This document shows positions 51,254 to 59,002 of a stretch of DNA of 64,000 bases, one piece after another. Within the stretch, counting starts at the first letter, position 1; every line of letters starts with the position of its first letter. The notes under the pieces were generated by a model. It did no database searches. It saw only the letters and a list, made by a program, of their open reading frames with translations, and was not told the origin of the DNA. The stretch spans positions 486,980-550,979 of the forward strand of contig JBJLBO010000005.1 in assembly GCA_045568115.1 (NCBI GenBank), in the 5' to 3' direction. The DNA is from MGIIb-O1 sp002457595. GTDB lineage: Archaea; Thermoplasmatota; Poseidoniia; Poseidoniales; Thalassarchaeaceae. Made by a program: the position numbers and the translations under genes.

Positions 51254-52381
51254 TCAATCATTTTGTAGGACTAAGGGTTCTTCCATTTCGGCCTCTATTT
51301 CCTCGAGAACTGCTGAATCAACTTCGAATTCTGTAATTTCTGGCAAATTCTGAGCCCTATGGTAAATCTCACGTAGAGTTTGGTCACTAATCTCTAGGTA
51401 GACTCTGGTAGTTGCTATGCTGGCATGACCCAATAATCTCTGAATGGTAACAAGATCTGCGCCACGTTCCAATAATCCTGTAGCAAATGTGTGACGTAGA
51501 GTATGAGGAGAGAGGCGCGAACGTGGGATATCGGCCTCATCGGCAAGCCTGTCAATCATTTTCTGAATTGAACGTGGATTAATTCTACGACCTCGACTAG
51601 AGAGGAAAAGCGCCCTATCTGAATCACTATCATCGAAAAGATGGGCTCTCATTCTGCGAATAGGGGTCCAAGACTCTAGAGCCTCAATCGTAGCATTAGT
51701 GAAGAGAACTGTACGATCTTTCTCTCCTTTTCCTCCGATTACTAATGCAGATAAGTCATCATAATCAATATCGTCAACATCCAAGTTGCATAATTCTGAG
51801 ATTCTGAGTCCGGTATCTAGTATGGTAGTCACAATCGGATGAGCTAATGGATCTTCAACTCTCAAAGCAGCAGTTCGCAATTTAACAACCTCTGAACGAC
51901 CCAATGGGCGAGGCAGAGATTTTCTTCGAGTCGGTCTTTGTACCCATTCAGGAACGGAATAACCAAACCACTTCAATAAATGTGATACTGCAGCAATCCT
52001 TGCATTAATTGTCGAAGGTCGTAATTCTCCAATATTGTTTAACCAAGCATCAACTCTTCCAAAATTTGGATTCGCACGAGAAAAGAATTCAGAGACTGAA
52101 ATCTGTTGAATAGAATCCCAATCAATTATCTCTTCATTAGGAAGTGAAGTTGTTGAGAAATCACGGGCGGCTACAGTGTAGGCGCGAATTGTGTGCTTTG
52201 ATTTCTTTTCAGTTAGCAACTGACCTTCCCAGCATTGAAACCAAGGGAGTGCAGACAAACGGTGTAGTCTAGAGGGGAGCTGTGGACCACTACTAACGCC
52301 GAATCTGGAGAGCGTATCGAACCGCCCCTCGATAGTCTGTAAACTATCGTACTCTCCTGTATTTTCAGAACTTTCAGTCAA
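51254..52381 (-). CDS. xerA: Tyrosine recombinase, XerA-like
   Basis: A 375-residue site-specific recombinase. The SAM-like N-terminal core-binding domain (KHTIRAYTVAARDF...) precedes the catalytic domain, which has all key residues: Arg in DTGLRISELCNLD, Lys in GGKGEKDRTVLF, His-x-x-Arg in LSPHTLRHTFATGL, His in LLGHASIATT and the Tyr nucleophile in TRVYLEISD. Most likely the chromosome dimer-resolution enzyme acting at dif; no phage context is seen. An N-terminal extension of ~50 residues is unusual. Confidence 0.93.
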   Translation of the reverse strand: MTESSENTGEYDSLQTIEGRFDTLSRFGVSSGPQLPSRLHRLSALPWFQCWEGQLLTEKKSKHTIRAYTVAARDFSTTSLPNEEIIDWDSIQQISVSEFFSRANPNFGRVDAWLNNIGELRPSTINARIAAVSHLLKWFGYSVPEWVQRPTRRKSLPRPLGRSEVVKLRTAALRVEDPLAHPIVTTILDTGLRISELCNLDVDDIDYDDLSALVIGGKGEKDRTVLFTNATIEALESWTPIRRMRAHLFDDSDSDRALFLSSRGRRINPRSIQKMIDRLADEADIPRSRLSPHTLRHTFATGLLERGADLVTIQRLLGHASIATTRVYLEISDQTLREIYHRAQNLPEITEFEVDSAVLEEIEAEMEEPLVLQND

Positions 52382-52396
52382 CTCCCTCGCCTCTCT

Positions 52397-52434
52397 CCGT
52401 CGCTAACGACGGGTGCATCCCTGCCCTAACGGGC
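52397..52434. other. Two small hairpins upstream of xerA
   Basis: CCGTCG-CTAA-CGACGG (52397-52412) and GCCC-TAAC-GGGC (52423-52434) lie in the 150-base gap between the rimK-like stop and the xerA start. Both loops contain CTAA/TAAC. They may end the rimK transcript or fold in the xerA leader. Confidence 0.4.
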
Positions 52435-52531
52435 GAGCCCAAGTACCTCTATCACGACTTGAATGCTTCGACTGAGACAAGCCTATTGACGAGGGTTTGT
52501 TGGTGGTGAGAAAAATGCCGAGAAGAAGACT

Positions 52532-53485
52532 CTACTCGGTTAGGAACTGTTCATCTAATTCACTTAACAGAGCGATTTCCGTTTCTATTCTATCATGTGA
52601 ACGTCGGGCTTCTAGTGAATTGTTCAGATGGCGTGCTACTGCACCGGCTACATTTACTCCAGATGCGCCCTCTATCCCCTCAAGGCCGGGGCTTGAATTA
52701 ACTTCGAGAACCAATGGTCCATCTCGAGATTCGAGCATATCAACACCAGCGATATCCATTTCGAGAACATTTGCAGCACTTAGAGCCACACGTGTTTGTT
52801 CTTCAGACAAATGCACACGCTCAACTTTCCCACCTAAGTGGAAATTAGAACGGAACTCGTTTCCAACTGCCCTTCTACGCATTGCAGCAGCAACTTTTCC
52901 TCCAACGACAAGAACTCTGATGTCCTTTCCGTGTGATTCTTGAATATACTGTTGAACAAGAGGTTTCATTCCTCTCTCAAGCATTTGATTGACTAATTGG
53001 TGAACTTGATGCTCGGAATGGGCGAGGAATACACCTGAACCTTGAGTTCCTTCTGTCGCCTTGACCACACAAGGTACGCCTCCAGCACGGGAAATTGCTC
53101 GATCTGTATCTTCTTTCGCCGCTACGTGAGCTGTAATTGGAACAGGGACTCCAGCATCAGCCATCAATTGACTCGCCAGAAGTTTGTCACGACTTTGGAT
53201 AATTGAATGTGAATGATTGAGAACTATGACTCCCATCTGTTCAAATTGACGGACAATTGCAACACCACGTCGGGTTACTGAATATCCAATTCGTGGAATT
53301 ACTGCCTCGCATTCAACAGGCCATCCTCGGTGAAAAATTCGTCCACCTTTCTCATCGACTACAACCGTCAATTTGAGTGGGTCAATAATACGAACCGCCC
53401 ACCCTGCTTTCTCGGCCTCCTCGGCTAGACGCCTTGTCGAGTATAGTCTCGGTCCTCGTGAGAGGAGGACTAGGCGTGGGTCCAT
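52532..53485 (-). CDS. rimK: RimK-type ATP-grasp glutamate/amino acid ligase
   Basis: A 317-residue ATP-grasp enzyme. It parallels E. coli RimK throughout: LLSRGPRLYSTRRLAEEAEK, AVIPRIGYSVTRRGVAIVRQ, VVKATEGTQGSGVFLA, HGKDIRVLVVGGKVAAAMRR, FRSNFHLGGKVE and LVLEVNSSPGLEGIE. RimK adds Glu residues to bacterial ribosomal protein bS6, which archaea lack, so the substrate here must differ. Archaeal relatives act in coenzyme (MptN/CofF) or LysW-type pathways. ATG start at 53485. Confidence 0.88.
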   Translation of the reverse strand: MDPRLVLLSRGPRLYSTRRLAEEAEKAGWAVRIIDPLKLTVVVDEKGGRIFHRGWPVECEAVIPRIGYSVTRRGVAIVRQFEQMGVIVLNHSHSIIQSRDKLLASQLMADAGVPVPITAHVAAKEDTDRAISRAGGVPCVVKATEGTQGSGVFLAHSEHQVHQLVNQMLERGMKPLVQQYIQESHGKDIRVLVVGGKVAAAMRRRAVGNEFRSNFHLGGKVERVHLSEEQTRVALSAANVLEMDIAGVDMLESRDGPLVLEVNSSPGLEGIEGASGVNVAGAVARHLNNSLEARRSHDRIETEIALLSELDEQFLTE

Positions 53486-53630
53486 GATTCCCGCCGACGA
53501 ACATCCCTTCTTGAGTTTGACGGATAGAATCTCAAAATTTCGAGGTCGGCAATTATGTCGATGGGCCCGTATTAGTATTCTGTAAAGCGGAACGCCGAAG
53601 GAGTTGAAAGCCTCACCTCATGACTCAGTA

Positions 53631-53645
53631 CCTGCCGTAGGCAGG
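53631..53645 (+). promoter_or_regulatory. Hairpin just upstream of the SAP-domain gene
   Basis: CCTGCC-GTA-GGCAGG is a perfect 6-bp stem with a 3-base loop, 10 bases before ATG 53656. It may act in the 5' leader. It belongs to a group of short perfect hairpins close to starts in this window. Confidence 0.4.
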
Positions 53646-53655
53646 AGACGTGAAG

Positions 53656-55896
53656 ATGGACCGTGATTCACTTTCCTCAATGAAAGTCTCTCAATTGAGA
53701 ATTTTATGCAAGGAAAAGCGGTTACTTGTATCAGGAAATAAGGAGGCTTTAATCGCCAGAATCCTTGAAGATTCGGGTATTTCAGTAGATTCAACCGCCT
53801 CTTCGGATTCAAAACAAGAACGAACTAAGGGTGACCGAGATGCAGCTATTGATCGCCTTCTGGCTCGTGTAGAAGGAGGGGAATCTAATGAAAAAGAACT
53901 TCCAACTCCACCACCACCATCAACTCCAGATAGTGTTTCGGTTGATTTGGAACAATTACCCGAAAGCGATGTTGTGGAAGCAGAAGTTTTTGAGGCTGAC
54001 ATAATTGAAGAGAAGGCACCTGAAACAGAGTCATTGATTCTTGATGAAGAAGATGAGGGGATCGAAGATTCGGAGGAAGATCCATGGACAACGGGAGTTC
54101 TCGATGAAAGAGAGACTGCATTAGTGGCAGAAGATATTCCTGAGGAATCGGATGCTTCAATCACCATTACCATCCCTAGCTTATCATCAATTAATCTGAA
54201 TCCAAAGCAAATTGCAGCAATCACTGCTGTGTTGTTAATTGTAGTAGCCGGCAGCTTCGCTTTATTCCTTCAGAAAGATTCCTCTTTCCAAGCCCGCGAA
54301 TTAAGATATGGAGACAGTATGCAATTCAACATTGAATCCTCAAGTATCAATATCGAGGGAGATGACATGTTGGCTCTATTCAGAGATGCAGCAGGAGGGA
54401 CATTGGATGATGCATGTGGCGAACTTGAAGTGGACATTAGTACAGGAAGTGGGAGTATTAGCATCTCCAAAGGAGATTCATCAGAAATAATCCATCCAAG
54501 TGATAGTCAATTTGAGGGCGCAGTTGGTGCTTTAGATGCATTTGGTAGAAGCCATTTAACCGCTGAGAAAGTGGTATCTCATTCTATGGTAATCGACTTG
54601 TCTGGAAAAACTTGGAGAAGTCCTGGAGACTGTGGGAACACAGGATGGATTCTTGAAGATAATTCACTGGACATTAACACTAATTCTTGGTCTGATATCA
54701 ATGATAGAGAATTGGTAAAATCAACTACAGATTTGACCTTTAGAGATTCAGATAATGCAGCTACAAATTTAGAAGCTGTGACCTTTGGTTTAGAGGAAAT
54801 TTCAGGACTTGGAATCGCTGGAGAATACATTACCTTCCCCTTAACTCCAATTGATTTGTATGAATTCTTTGGAGAACAGAAACTTACTGCAGGAAGTAGC
54901 TCACAATCGGGTGAGGCTTGGACATGGAGTGTAAGTGAAGAGATTAATGATGGAACTCATGGATTAGTTTATCCAATCACAATGTCACATCAAGAATTCG
55001 ATGATTGCAATGGGCATGTTCAGATTGATTTGTTAGTCAAAAATAGCGTCCCATGGCCAGTTAAGCAATCGGTGAGTATTGTGATCGATAAATCACAGAA
55101 GAATACTAATTGCGGCCTTATTGAGAGTTCAATTTCAGATGCTGCAATCCCAGATGGACGCGCAACAATTTTGTTCACAATGAAGTCACTCAGTACTACT
55201 TCAGGAGACAAGAAAATCGATTGGTTAGCTGATTATCAAAGTAAACCTGGACCTGGAGAGGATAGGCCCAGCACTAGTTCACAGCGAGCTTGGGGCGTGT
55301 ATATGCCCGATGAGAGTGAGATAAGGGACTACAATCTTGAAGAGGCAATGAATTGTATGATGGCAAATCAATCATCTAGTGGAGCCGCCCAATCCATTGA
55401 GCAAGGTGGATACATCTGGAAGGCATCAACTACTGAGTCGTCAACGGGACATATTGATTGGAATTTATCTTGGGTTAATGATGACGATACTGCAGGATGG
55501 ACGGTTATTCGAATGAGAACAGAAGCTGATTGCATTGTCGTCGATGATGACAACTACGATGATGGCACTGTAGAATGGAACCGTGACGCAATTCCAGAGA
55601 CTCAGACTCTTCAAACCCTTGAATCGAGAATCCTTGCATCGTCTAGATATCCGCAACTGAACACCCACATTACCGATGGTAGTGGAAATTGGGATGAAGC
55701 AGTAGACTTTGGATACAGACTATCTGTAACAGAAGATTCTGACATTTTCGATCTTATTCCAGTCAGTATTGGAGAGGGAGCAGTTAACGCTGCAGCACAG
55801 AAGACTTGGACTGATGATAATGACAAAGAACATACCCTCAATATGGCGATGGACGCTGAAAATGGAAGGATGCTCGGCTGGTTCCATTACTGGTGA
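53656..55896 (+). CDS. SAP-domain single-pass membrane protein
   Basis: About 746 residues. The N-terminal ~35 residues fit a SAP DNA-binding motif (LSSMKVSQLRILCKEKRLLV then GNKEALIARILED). A ~140-residue acidic linker follows, then one membrane segment (IAAITAVLLIVVAGSFALFL, about residues 186-206) and a ~540-residue outer region with no recognised domain. The layout would place a DNA-binding domain on the cytoplasmic face of the membrane. It lies 68 bases upstream of parA on the same strand. GTG 53650 is an alternative start. Confidence 0.8.
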   Translation: MDRDSLSSMKVSQLRILCKEKRLLVSGNKEALIARILEDSGISVDSTASSDSKQERTKGDRDAAIDRLLARVEGGESNEKELPTPPPPSTPDSVSVDLEQLPESDVVEAEVFEADIIEEKAPETESLILDEEDEGIEDSEEDPWTTGVLDERETALVAEDIPEESDASITITIPSLSSINLNPKQIAAITAVLLIVVAGSFALFLQKDSSFQARELRYGDSMQFNIESSSINIEGDDMLALFRDAAGGTLDDACGELEVDISTGSGSISISKGDSSEIIHPSDSQFEGAVGALDAFGRSHLTAEKVVSHSMVIDLSGKTWRSPGDCGNTGWILEDNSLDINTNSWSDINDRELVKSTTDLTFRDSDNAATNLEAVTFGLEEISGLGIAGEYITFPLTPIDLYEFFGEQKLTAGSSSQSGEAWTWSVSEEINDGTHGLVYPITMSHQEFDDCNGHVQIDLLVKNSVPWPVKQSVSIVIDKSQKNTNCGLIESSISDAAIPDGRATILFTMKSLSTTSGDKKIDWLADYQSKPGPGEDRPSTSSQRAWGVYMPDESEIRDYNLEEAMNCMMANQSSSGAAQSIEQGGYIWKASTTESSTGHIDWNLSWVNDDDTAGWTVIRMRTEADCIVVDDDNYDDGTVEWNRDAIPETQTLQTLESRILASSRYPQLNTHITDGSGNWDEAVDFGYRLSVTEDSDIFDLIPVSIGEGAVNAAAQKTWTDDNDKEHTLNMAMDAENGRMLGWFHYW

Positions 55897-55944
55897 AAAT
55901 TGACGCATATTGCTAATTTTGAATCGGCACATTGAACGCGCGCC

Positions 55945-55963
55945 CGAGCGCCGAAGGCGCTCG
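55945..55963 (+). promoter_or_regulatory. Perfect hairpin abutting the parA start codon
   Basis: CGAGCGCC-GAA-GGCGCTCG is an 8-bp perfect stem with a 3-base loop ending one base before ATG 55965. In an mRNA this would sit directly at the ribosome landing site, so it may limit ParA synthesis or be a protein-binding element. Confidence 0.5.
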
Positions 55964-55964
55964 T

Positions 55965-56918
55965 ATGTCTGTTGACGACGCAACTGAGGACCTCTCTAAG
56001 GTGAGAGAAGCACCTCTGATTATCGACGCGGATTTTGTCGAAGTCGAGGAGGACAGAGGTGTCCCGGCTCTTGACACGGTTGAGGAAATCAGGACAGAAA
56101 AAACGCGTCGTCCACTAGACCTACCAATGGGGTCACCGACGCCTGAGGGCAGGGCTCGGGTTGTCACGGTGATCAATCAAAAAGGAGGCGTTGGAAAGAC
56201 TACCAGCGTCATCAATATCGCTGCCCAAATTGCTCTGCGCGGACACAAGGTGCTAGTCATTGATGCTGATTCACAAGGCAACTGTGCTACCGGATTAGGT
56301 GTTGACAAGAGCAAGGTCAGAACAACCACTCGTGACCTAATCCTCAACCCAGAATGCGCAGTTGACTCAAGGCATGCAACAGCAGTTGAAGGAGTGCATA
56401 TGATTGTGGGCGACAAGACACTGGTTGGCCTTGAACAAGAAATGCTCAGACAATTAGGAAGAGAGAGAAGATTGACCGAAGCCCTAGCTCCTTTACTACC
56501 ACATTATGACATAGTAATGATAGACACTCCACCATCCCTAGGCCTTGTGACAATCAACGCACTGGTCGCAAGTGACGGTGTTGTAATTCCCGTTCAAACC
56601 GAATACTTCGCACTAGAGGGATTGGCTATGCTTGCAGGGACCATAAGAGAAGTCAGAGGATTACTAAATCCAAGATTAGGAGTGGATGGGGTGATGCTGA
56701 CTATGCATGCTCCAACAACTCTCAACCAGCAAGTTGCAAACGAAGTCAAAGAAGCGTTTCCCGAACTCATCATTGAACCACCAATACGCAGGAACATCAA
56801 GTTGGCCGAGGCTCCAAGCCACGGAGTTCCGATTCACCTACATGACCCGACAAGCAAAGGAGGACATGACTACCAGATGGTAGGCGGCGTTCTCGAATCC
56901 CGTTGGGGGCTAGTCTGA
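55965..56918 (+). CDS. parA: ParA/Soj-type chromosome partitioning ATPase
   Basis: A 317-residue ATPase with the deviant Walker A NQKGGVGKTTSV at about residues 71-82, DADSQGNCATGLG, and Walker B VMIDTPPSLGLVTINAL. The order and motifs fit Soj/ParA rather than MinD. An N-terminal acidic extension of ~65 residues precedes the fold. No parB follows; instead, the next gene starts at the first base after the stop and encodes a ParB-like N-terminal tail on a transporter. The frame opens at 55932, but ATG 55965 directly follows a strong hairpin. Confidence 0.93.
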   Translation: MSVDDATEDLSKVREAPLIIDADFVEVEEDRGVPALDTVEEIRTEKTRRPLDLPMGSPTPEGRARVVTVINQKGGVGKTTSVINIAAQIALRGHKVLVIDADSQGNCATGLGVDKSKVRTTTRDLILNPECAVDSRHATAVEGVHMIVGDKTLVGLEQEMLRQLGRERRLTEALAPLLPHYDIVMIDTPPSLGLVTINALVASDGVVIPVQTEYFALEGLAMLAGTIREVRGLLNPRLGVDGVMLTMHAPTTLNQQVANEVKEAFPELIIEPPIRRNIKLAEAPSHGVPIHLHDPTSKGGHDYQMVGGVLESRWGLV

Positions 56919-57872
56919 GTGGCAGGACGCGGACTCGGGAGGGGTCTGGAGGATGTTGCACATCTTGCCGAAGATGGCCCAGACTTGTCTTCATTCGTAA
57001 GTGCAGAACCTGAAGTCCCTACAGATACACCACGAGTAGCAGTAATGTGGATGATCTTTGGAAGCATTTGCTTTGGAACCATGAATGCCCTTGTCAAATG
57101 GACTAGTGTCCATGCTGATGTTTGGATGATTATCATGATTCGTTCAGCTGTGATTGCTTTTGCAGTAGCAGCCTTTGCAGCAAGTCGAGGAATCTCACTG
57201 AAGGTCAACGACCCGAAGACGATGTTCTTGCGTTGTGCAGTTGGTTTGACAGCGATGATTCTCTACTTCACTGCTCTAGGTCGAATAGAGATAGGACAGG
57301 CTGTGACTCTGCAGTACACCGCACCTCTGTTTGTCGCATTACTTTCTGGCAGCGTGCTTCGAGAGAAGGTTGACCCGGCTGTGGCATTACTAGTTGTAAC
57401 AGCTTTCATTGGAATCGTTTTGATTGTCTCACCAAACCTCTCGACTGTTGACCCAGACGCATTGTTAGCCCTTGGTTCAGGGTTCTTCGCAGCGATGGCC
57501 TACATGTATGTTCGAGAATTGAGAAAGACCGATTCGGCCACTTCAGTTGTGTTCTGGTTCGCAGCCTTCTCAGTTGTCGGAAGTATGATTCAGGCTGCGC
57601 CTGATTTGGTTTCTCTAGACACCAAAACGTTAGCAGCCCTTGTTGGAATCGGAATAGGAGCAGGAGGCGGACAAGTGGGGATTACAATGGCCTATCACAA
57701 AGCCAATGCAGCCTGGGTAAGCGCATTTTCCTATCTGACAGTGATAGTGGCGACTTTCTACGGGTTCACTATCTTCAACGAGACTCTGAGCATGGCAGAC
57801 TGGATTGGTGGATTGCTGATTGTAGGTTCAGGGATTGTACTTGTTTTCAAGACGCCATCGACTGATTCCTAA
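56919..57872 (+). CDS. EamA/DMT-family transporter with ParB-like N-terminal tail
   Basis: A 317-residue protein with ten predicted membrane helices in two EamA repeats (for example IFGSICFGTMNALVKW and GIVLIVSPNLS), typical of drug/metabolite transporters. The first ~40 residues are hydrophilic and begin AGRGLGRGLEDVAHL, which matches the conserved ParB N-terminus (GLGRGLxxL) that stimulates ParA ATPase. GTG 56919 directly follows the parA stop. The stop overlaps the convergent GIY-YIG stop by four bases. The transported solute is unknown. Confidence 0.88.
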   Translation: MAGRGLGRGLEDVAHLAEDGPDLSSFVSAEPEVPTDTPRVAVMWMIFGSICFGTMNALVKWTSVHADVWMIIMIRSAVIAFAVAAFAASRGISLKVNDPKTMFLRCAVGLTAMILYFTALGRIEIGQAVTLQYTAPLFVALLSGSVLREKVDPAVALLVVTAFIGIVLIVSPNLSTVDPDALLALGSGFFAAMAYMYVRELRKTDSATSVVFWFAAFSVVGSMIQAAPDLVSLDTKTLAALVGIGIGAGGGQVGITMAYHKANAAWVSAFSYLTVIVATFYGFTIFNETLSMADWIGGLLIVGSGIVLVFKTPSTDS

Positions 57873-58351
57873 TTATAGTGAACTGCATGACCCTTGGATC
57901 TAAGTTCTAGAGCCAAATCTTCCTCTGCTTGCACTATCTTATCTGAGATGTCTTTCATCATACCTGGATAATTGTCTTCTGGTTTCCTAACTGCAGGATT
58001 TTTCTCGTGGTACAACTTAGGTCTAAGCCCACCCTTTTTGTGATATTCATTTACGTAATTGCCGGCGGAGTTTTTGTGTTTGAACTCTCTAAATACAGGC
58101 TCTTCGGTGAAACAATTGCAATAGAACCCTTTCCGGGATTTGTTCTTTCTAGGAGCTACGTGTTGTTTGTATCGACACTCTACACTGTGGCTTGTCTGAC
58201 CAACATAGTATACTCGCTTACCTCGAGTTAATTCTCCCTCGAAAGGAAAACCAGGCTTCTTATCCAAGACCTTCTTTTTCAACTCGATTACATACACATG
58301 GTAATTCCCACAAGGAGTAGTTTCTGTACAATTCGGACAGTGTTTACTCAT
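57869..58351 (-). CDS. GIY-YIG-type nuclease in the Dnd operon
   Basis: A 160-residue protein. The split GIY-YIG motif is HVYVIEL (about residues 18-24) with VYYVGQT (47-53), followed by Arg60 in ECRYKQH and a candidate catalytic Glu in QAEEDLALEL. The N-terminus has a Cys cluster (CPNCTETTPC) that may bind zinc. ATG 58351 overlaps the tusA-like stop by four bases, so it belongs to the dnd transcript. It might cleave DNA lacking (or carrying) phosphorothioate; this is inference. Confidence 0.8.
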   Translation of the reverse strand: MSKHCPNCTETTPCGNYHVYVIELKKKVLDKKPGFPFEGELTRGKRVYYVGQTSHSVECRYKQHVAPRKNKSRKGFYCNCFTEEPVFREFKHKNSAGNYVNEYHKKGGLRPKLYHEKNPAVRKPEDNYPGMMKDISDKIVQAEEDLALELRSKGHAVHYN

Positions 58352-58593
58352 GGCCCCACCTCTGGCTTAGTTATCGCATAGAGCCACCCTTTGTCCATCT
58401 TGGTAATCAAAGCAGGAGGGAGACCTAACCTCTCCAAGAGAGCTGGGATATCATGGAGTGATTCAGGATCATCCCCGATCACAGTGATAATAGCGTGGCC
58501 TTCAATTTCTCTGAGAAGTTTGCGGATTCGCTGAACTGGGATTGGACAGCGTTCACCCACTACATCGAGTTCAAACTCAATTACTTCAGACAT
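58348..58593 (-). CDS. tusA: TusA-family sulfur carrier protein in the Dnd operon
   Basis: An 81-residue protein. DVVGERCPIPVQRIRKLLRE is the TusA/SirA signature with Cys16 as the probable persulfide site, and the rest follows the beta-alpha-beta fold. It overlaps the dndE end by 13 bases and the GIY-YIG gene start by four, so all three should be co-translated. It may pass sulfur from a cysteine desulfurase to DndC; no desulfurase (dndA) gene is in the window. Confidence 0.88.
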   Translation of the reverse strand: MSEVIEFELDVVGERCPIPVQRIRKLLREIEGHAIITVIGDDPESLHDIPALLERLGLPPALITKMDKGWLYAITKPEVGP

Positions 58594-58997
58594 TCCTCAA
58601 CGACCTCTATCCAATCACTCTTTTCGGTTTTGATAATAGTCAACATTTCAATACCTCGTTCCCAATGAGCAATTATCAACAACCTGAGTTGGGAGTAATC
58701 TTCTGGAGTTTCTTTTTGTAATAATGCTGAGACAAAGAGGATTAGGTCTTCTTTGAAAAGGGTTTTTCCGCGCAATTGTTTTTCTGAGTTATTCAACTGA
58801 AGTGTTTTCTCATGAGGTAATAATTCTGGAGAAAAATTGGATTCAATGGGCCCCCCATCTGCTATTGAGAGAGAAAGAGCTAATCTTGACACATGATCTT
58901 CAGATGATTGAGCCATTTCAGCAAGTATCTTCAATCTATGATGAGTTAACTTAGTACTTTGTAAAGTTGAATTGTGTAACTTACTCATTTCCAACAT
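58581..58997 (-). CDS. dndE: DNA sulfur modification protein DndE
   Basis: A 138-residue small protein. LTHHRLKILAEMAQSSEDHV then SRLALSLSIADGGP and RGKTLFKEDLILFVSALL match the DndE pattern. DndE is required with DndC and DndD for phosphorothioate insertion in DNA; it binds nicked DNA in studied cases. It starts five bases after the dndD stop; ATG 58988 is an alternative start. Confidence 0.85.
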   Translation of the reverse strand: MLEMSKLHNSTLQSTKLTHHRLKILAEMAQSSEDHVSRLALSLSIADGGPIESNFSPELLPHEKTLQLNNSEKQLRGKTLFKEDLILFVSALLQKETPEDYSQLRLLIIAHWERGIEMLTIIKTEKSDWIEVVEECLK

Positions 58998-59002
58998 TTA
59001 CA

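Noticed and set aside
51022..51261. Minus-strand ORFs opposite the small Cys-rich gene
   Set aside because: They are antisense to the plus-strand ORF at 50976, and have no conserved-looking features or suitable neighbours.
55965..57872. A normal parB gene after parA
   Set aside because: Only the N-terminal GRGLGRGL tail is present; no ParB nuclease-like or helix-turn-helix DNA-binding domain could be found before the transporter helices start.
58348..58593. The TusA gene being only a tRNA 2-thiouridine factor unrelated to dnd
   Set aside because: The 13-base and 4-base overlaps with dndE and the GIY-YIG gene point to shared translation with the dnd operon, though a dual role cannot be excluded.
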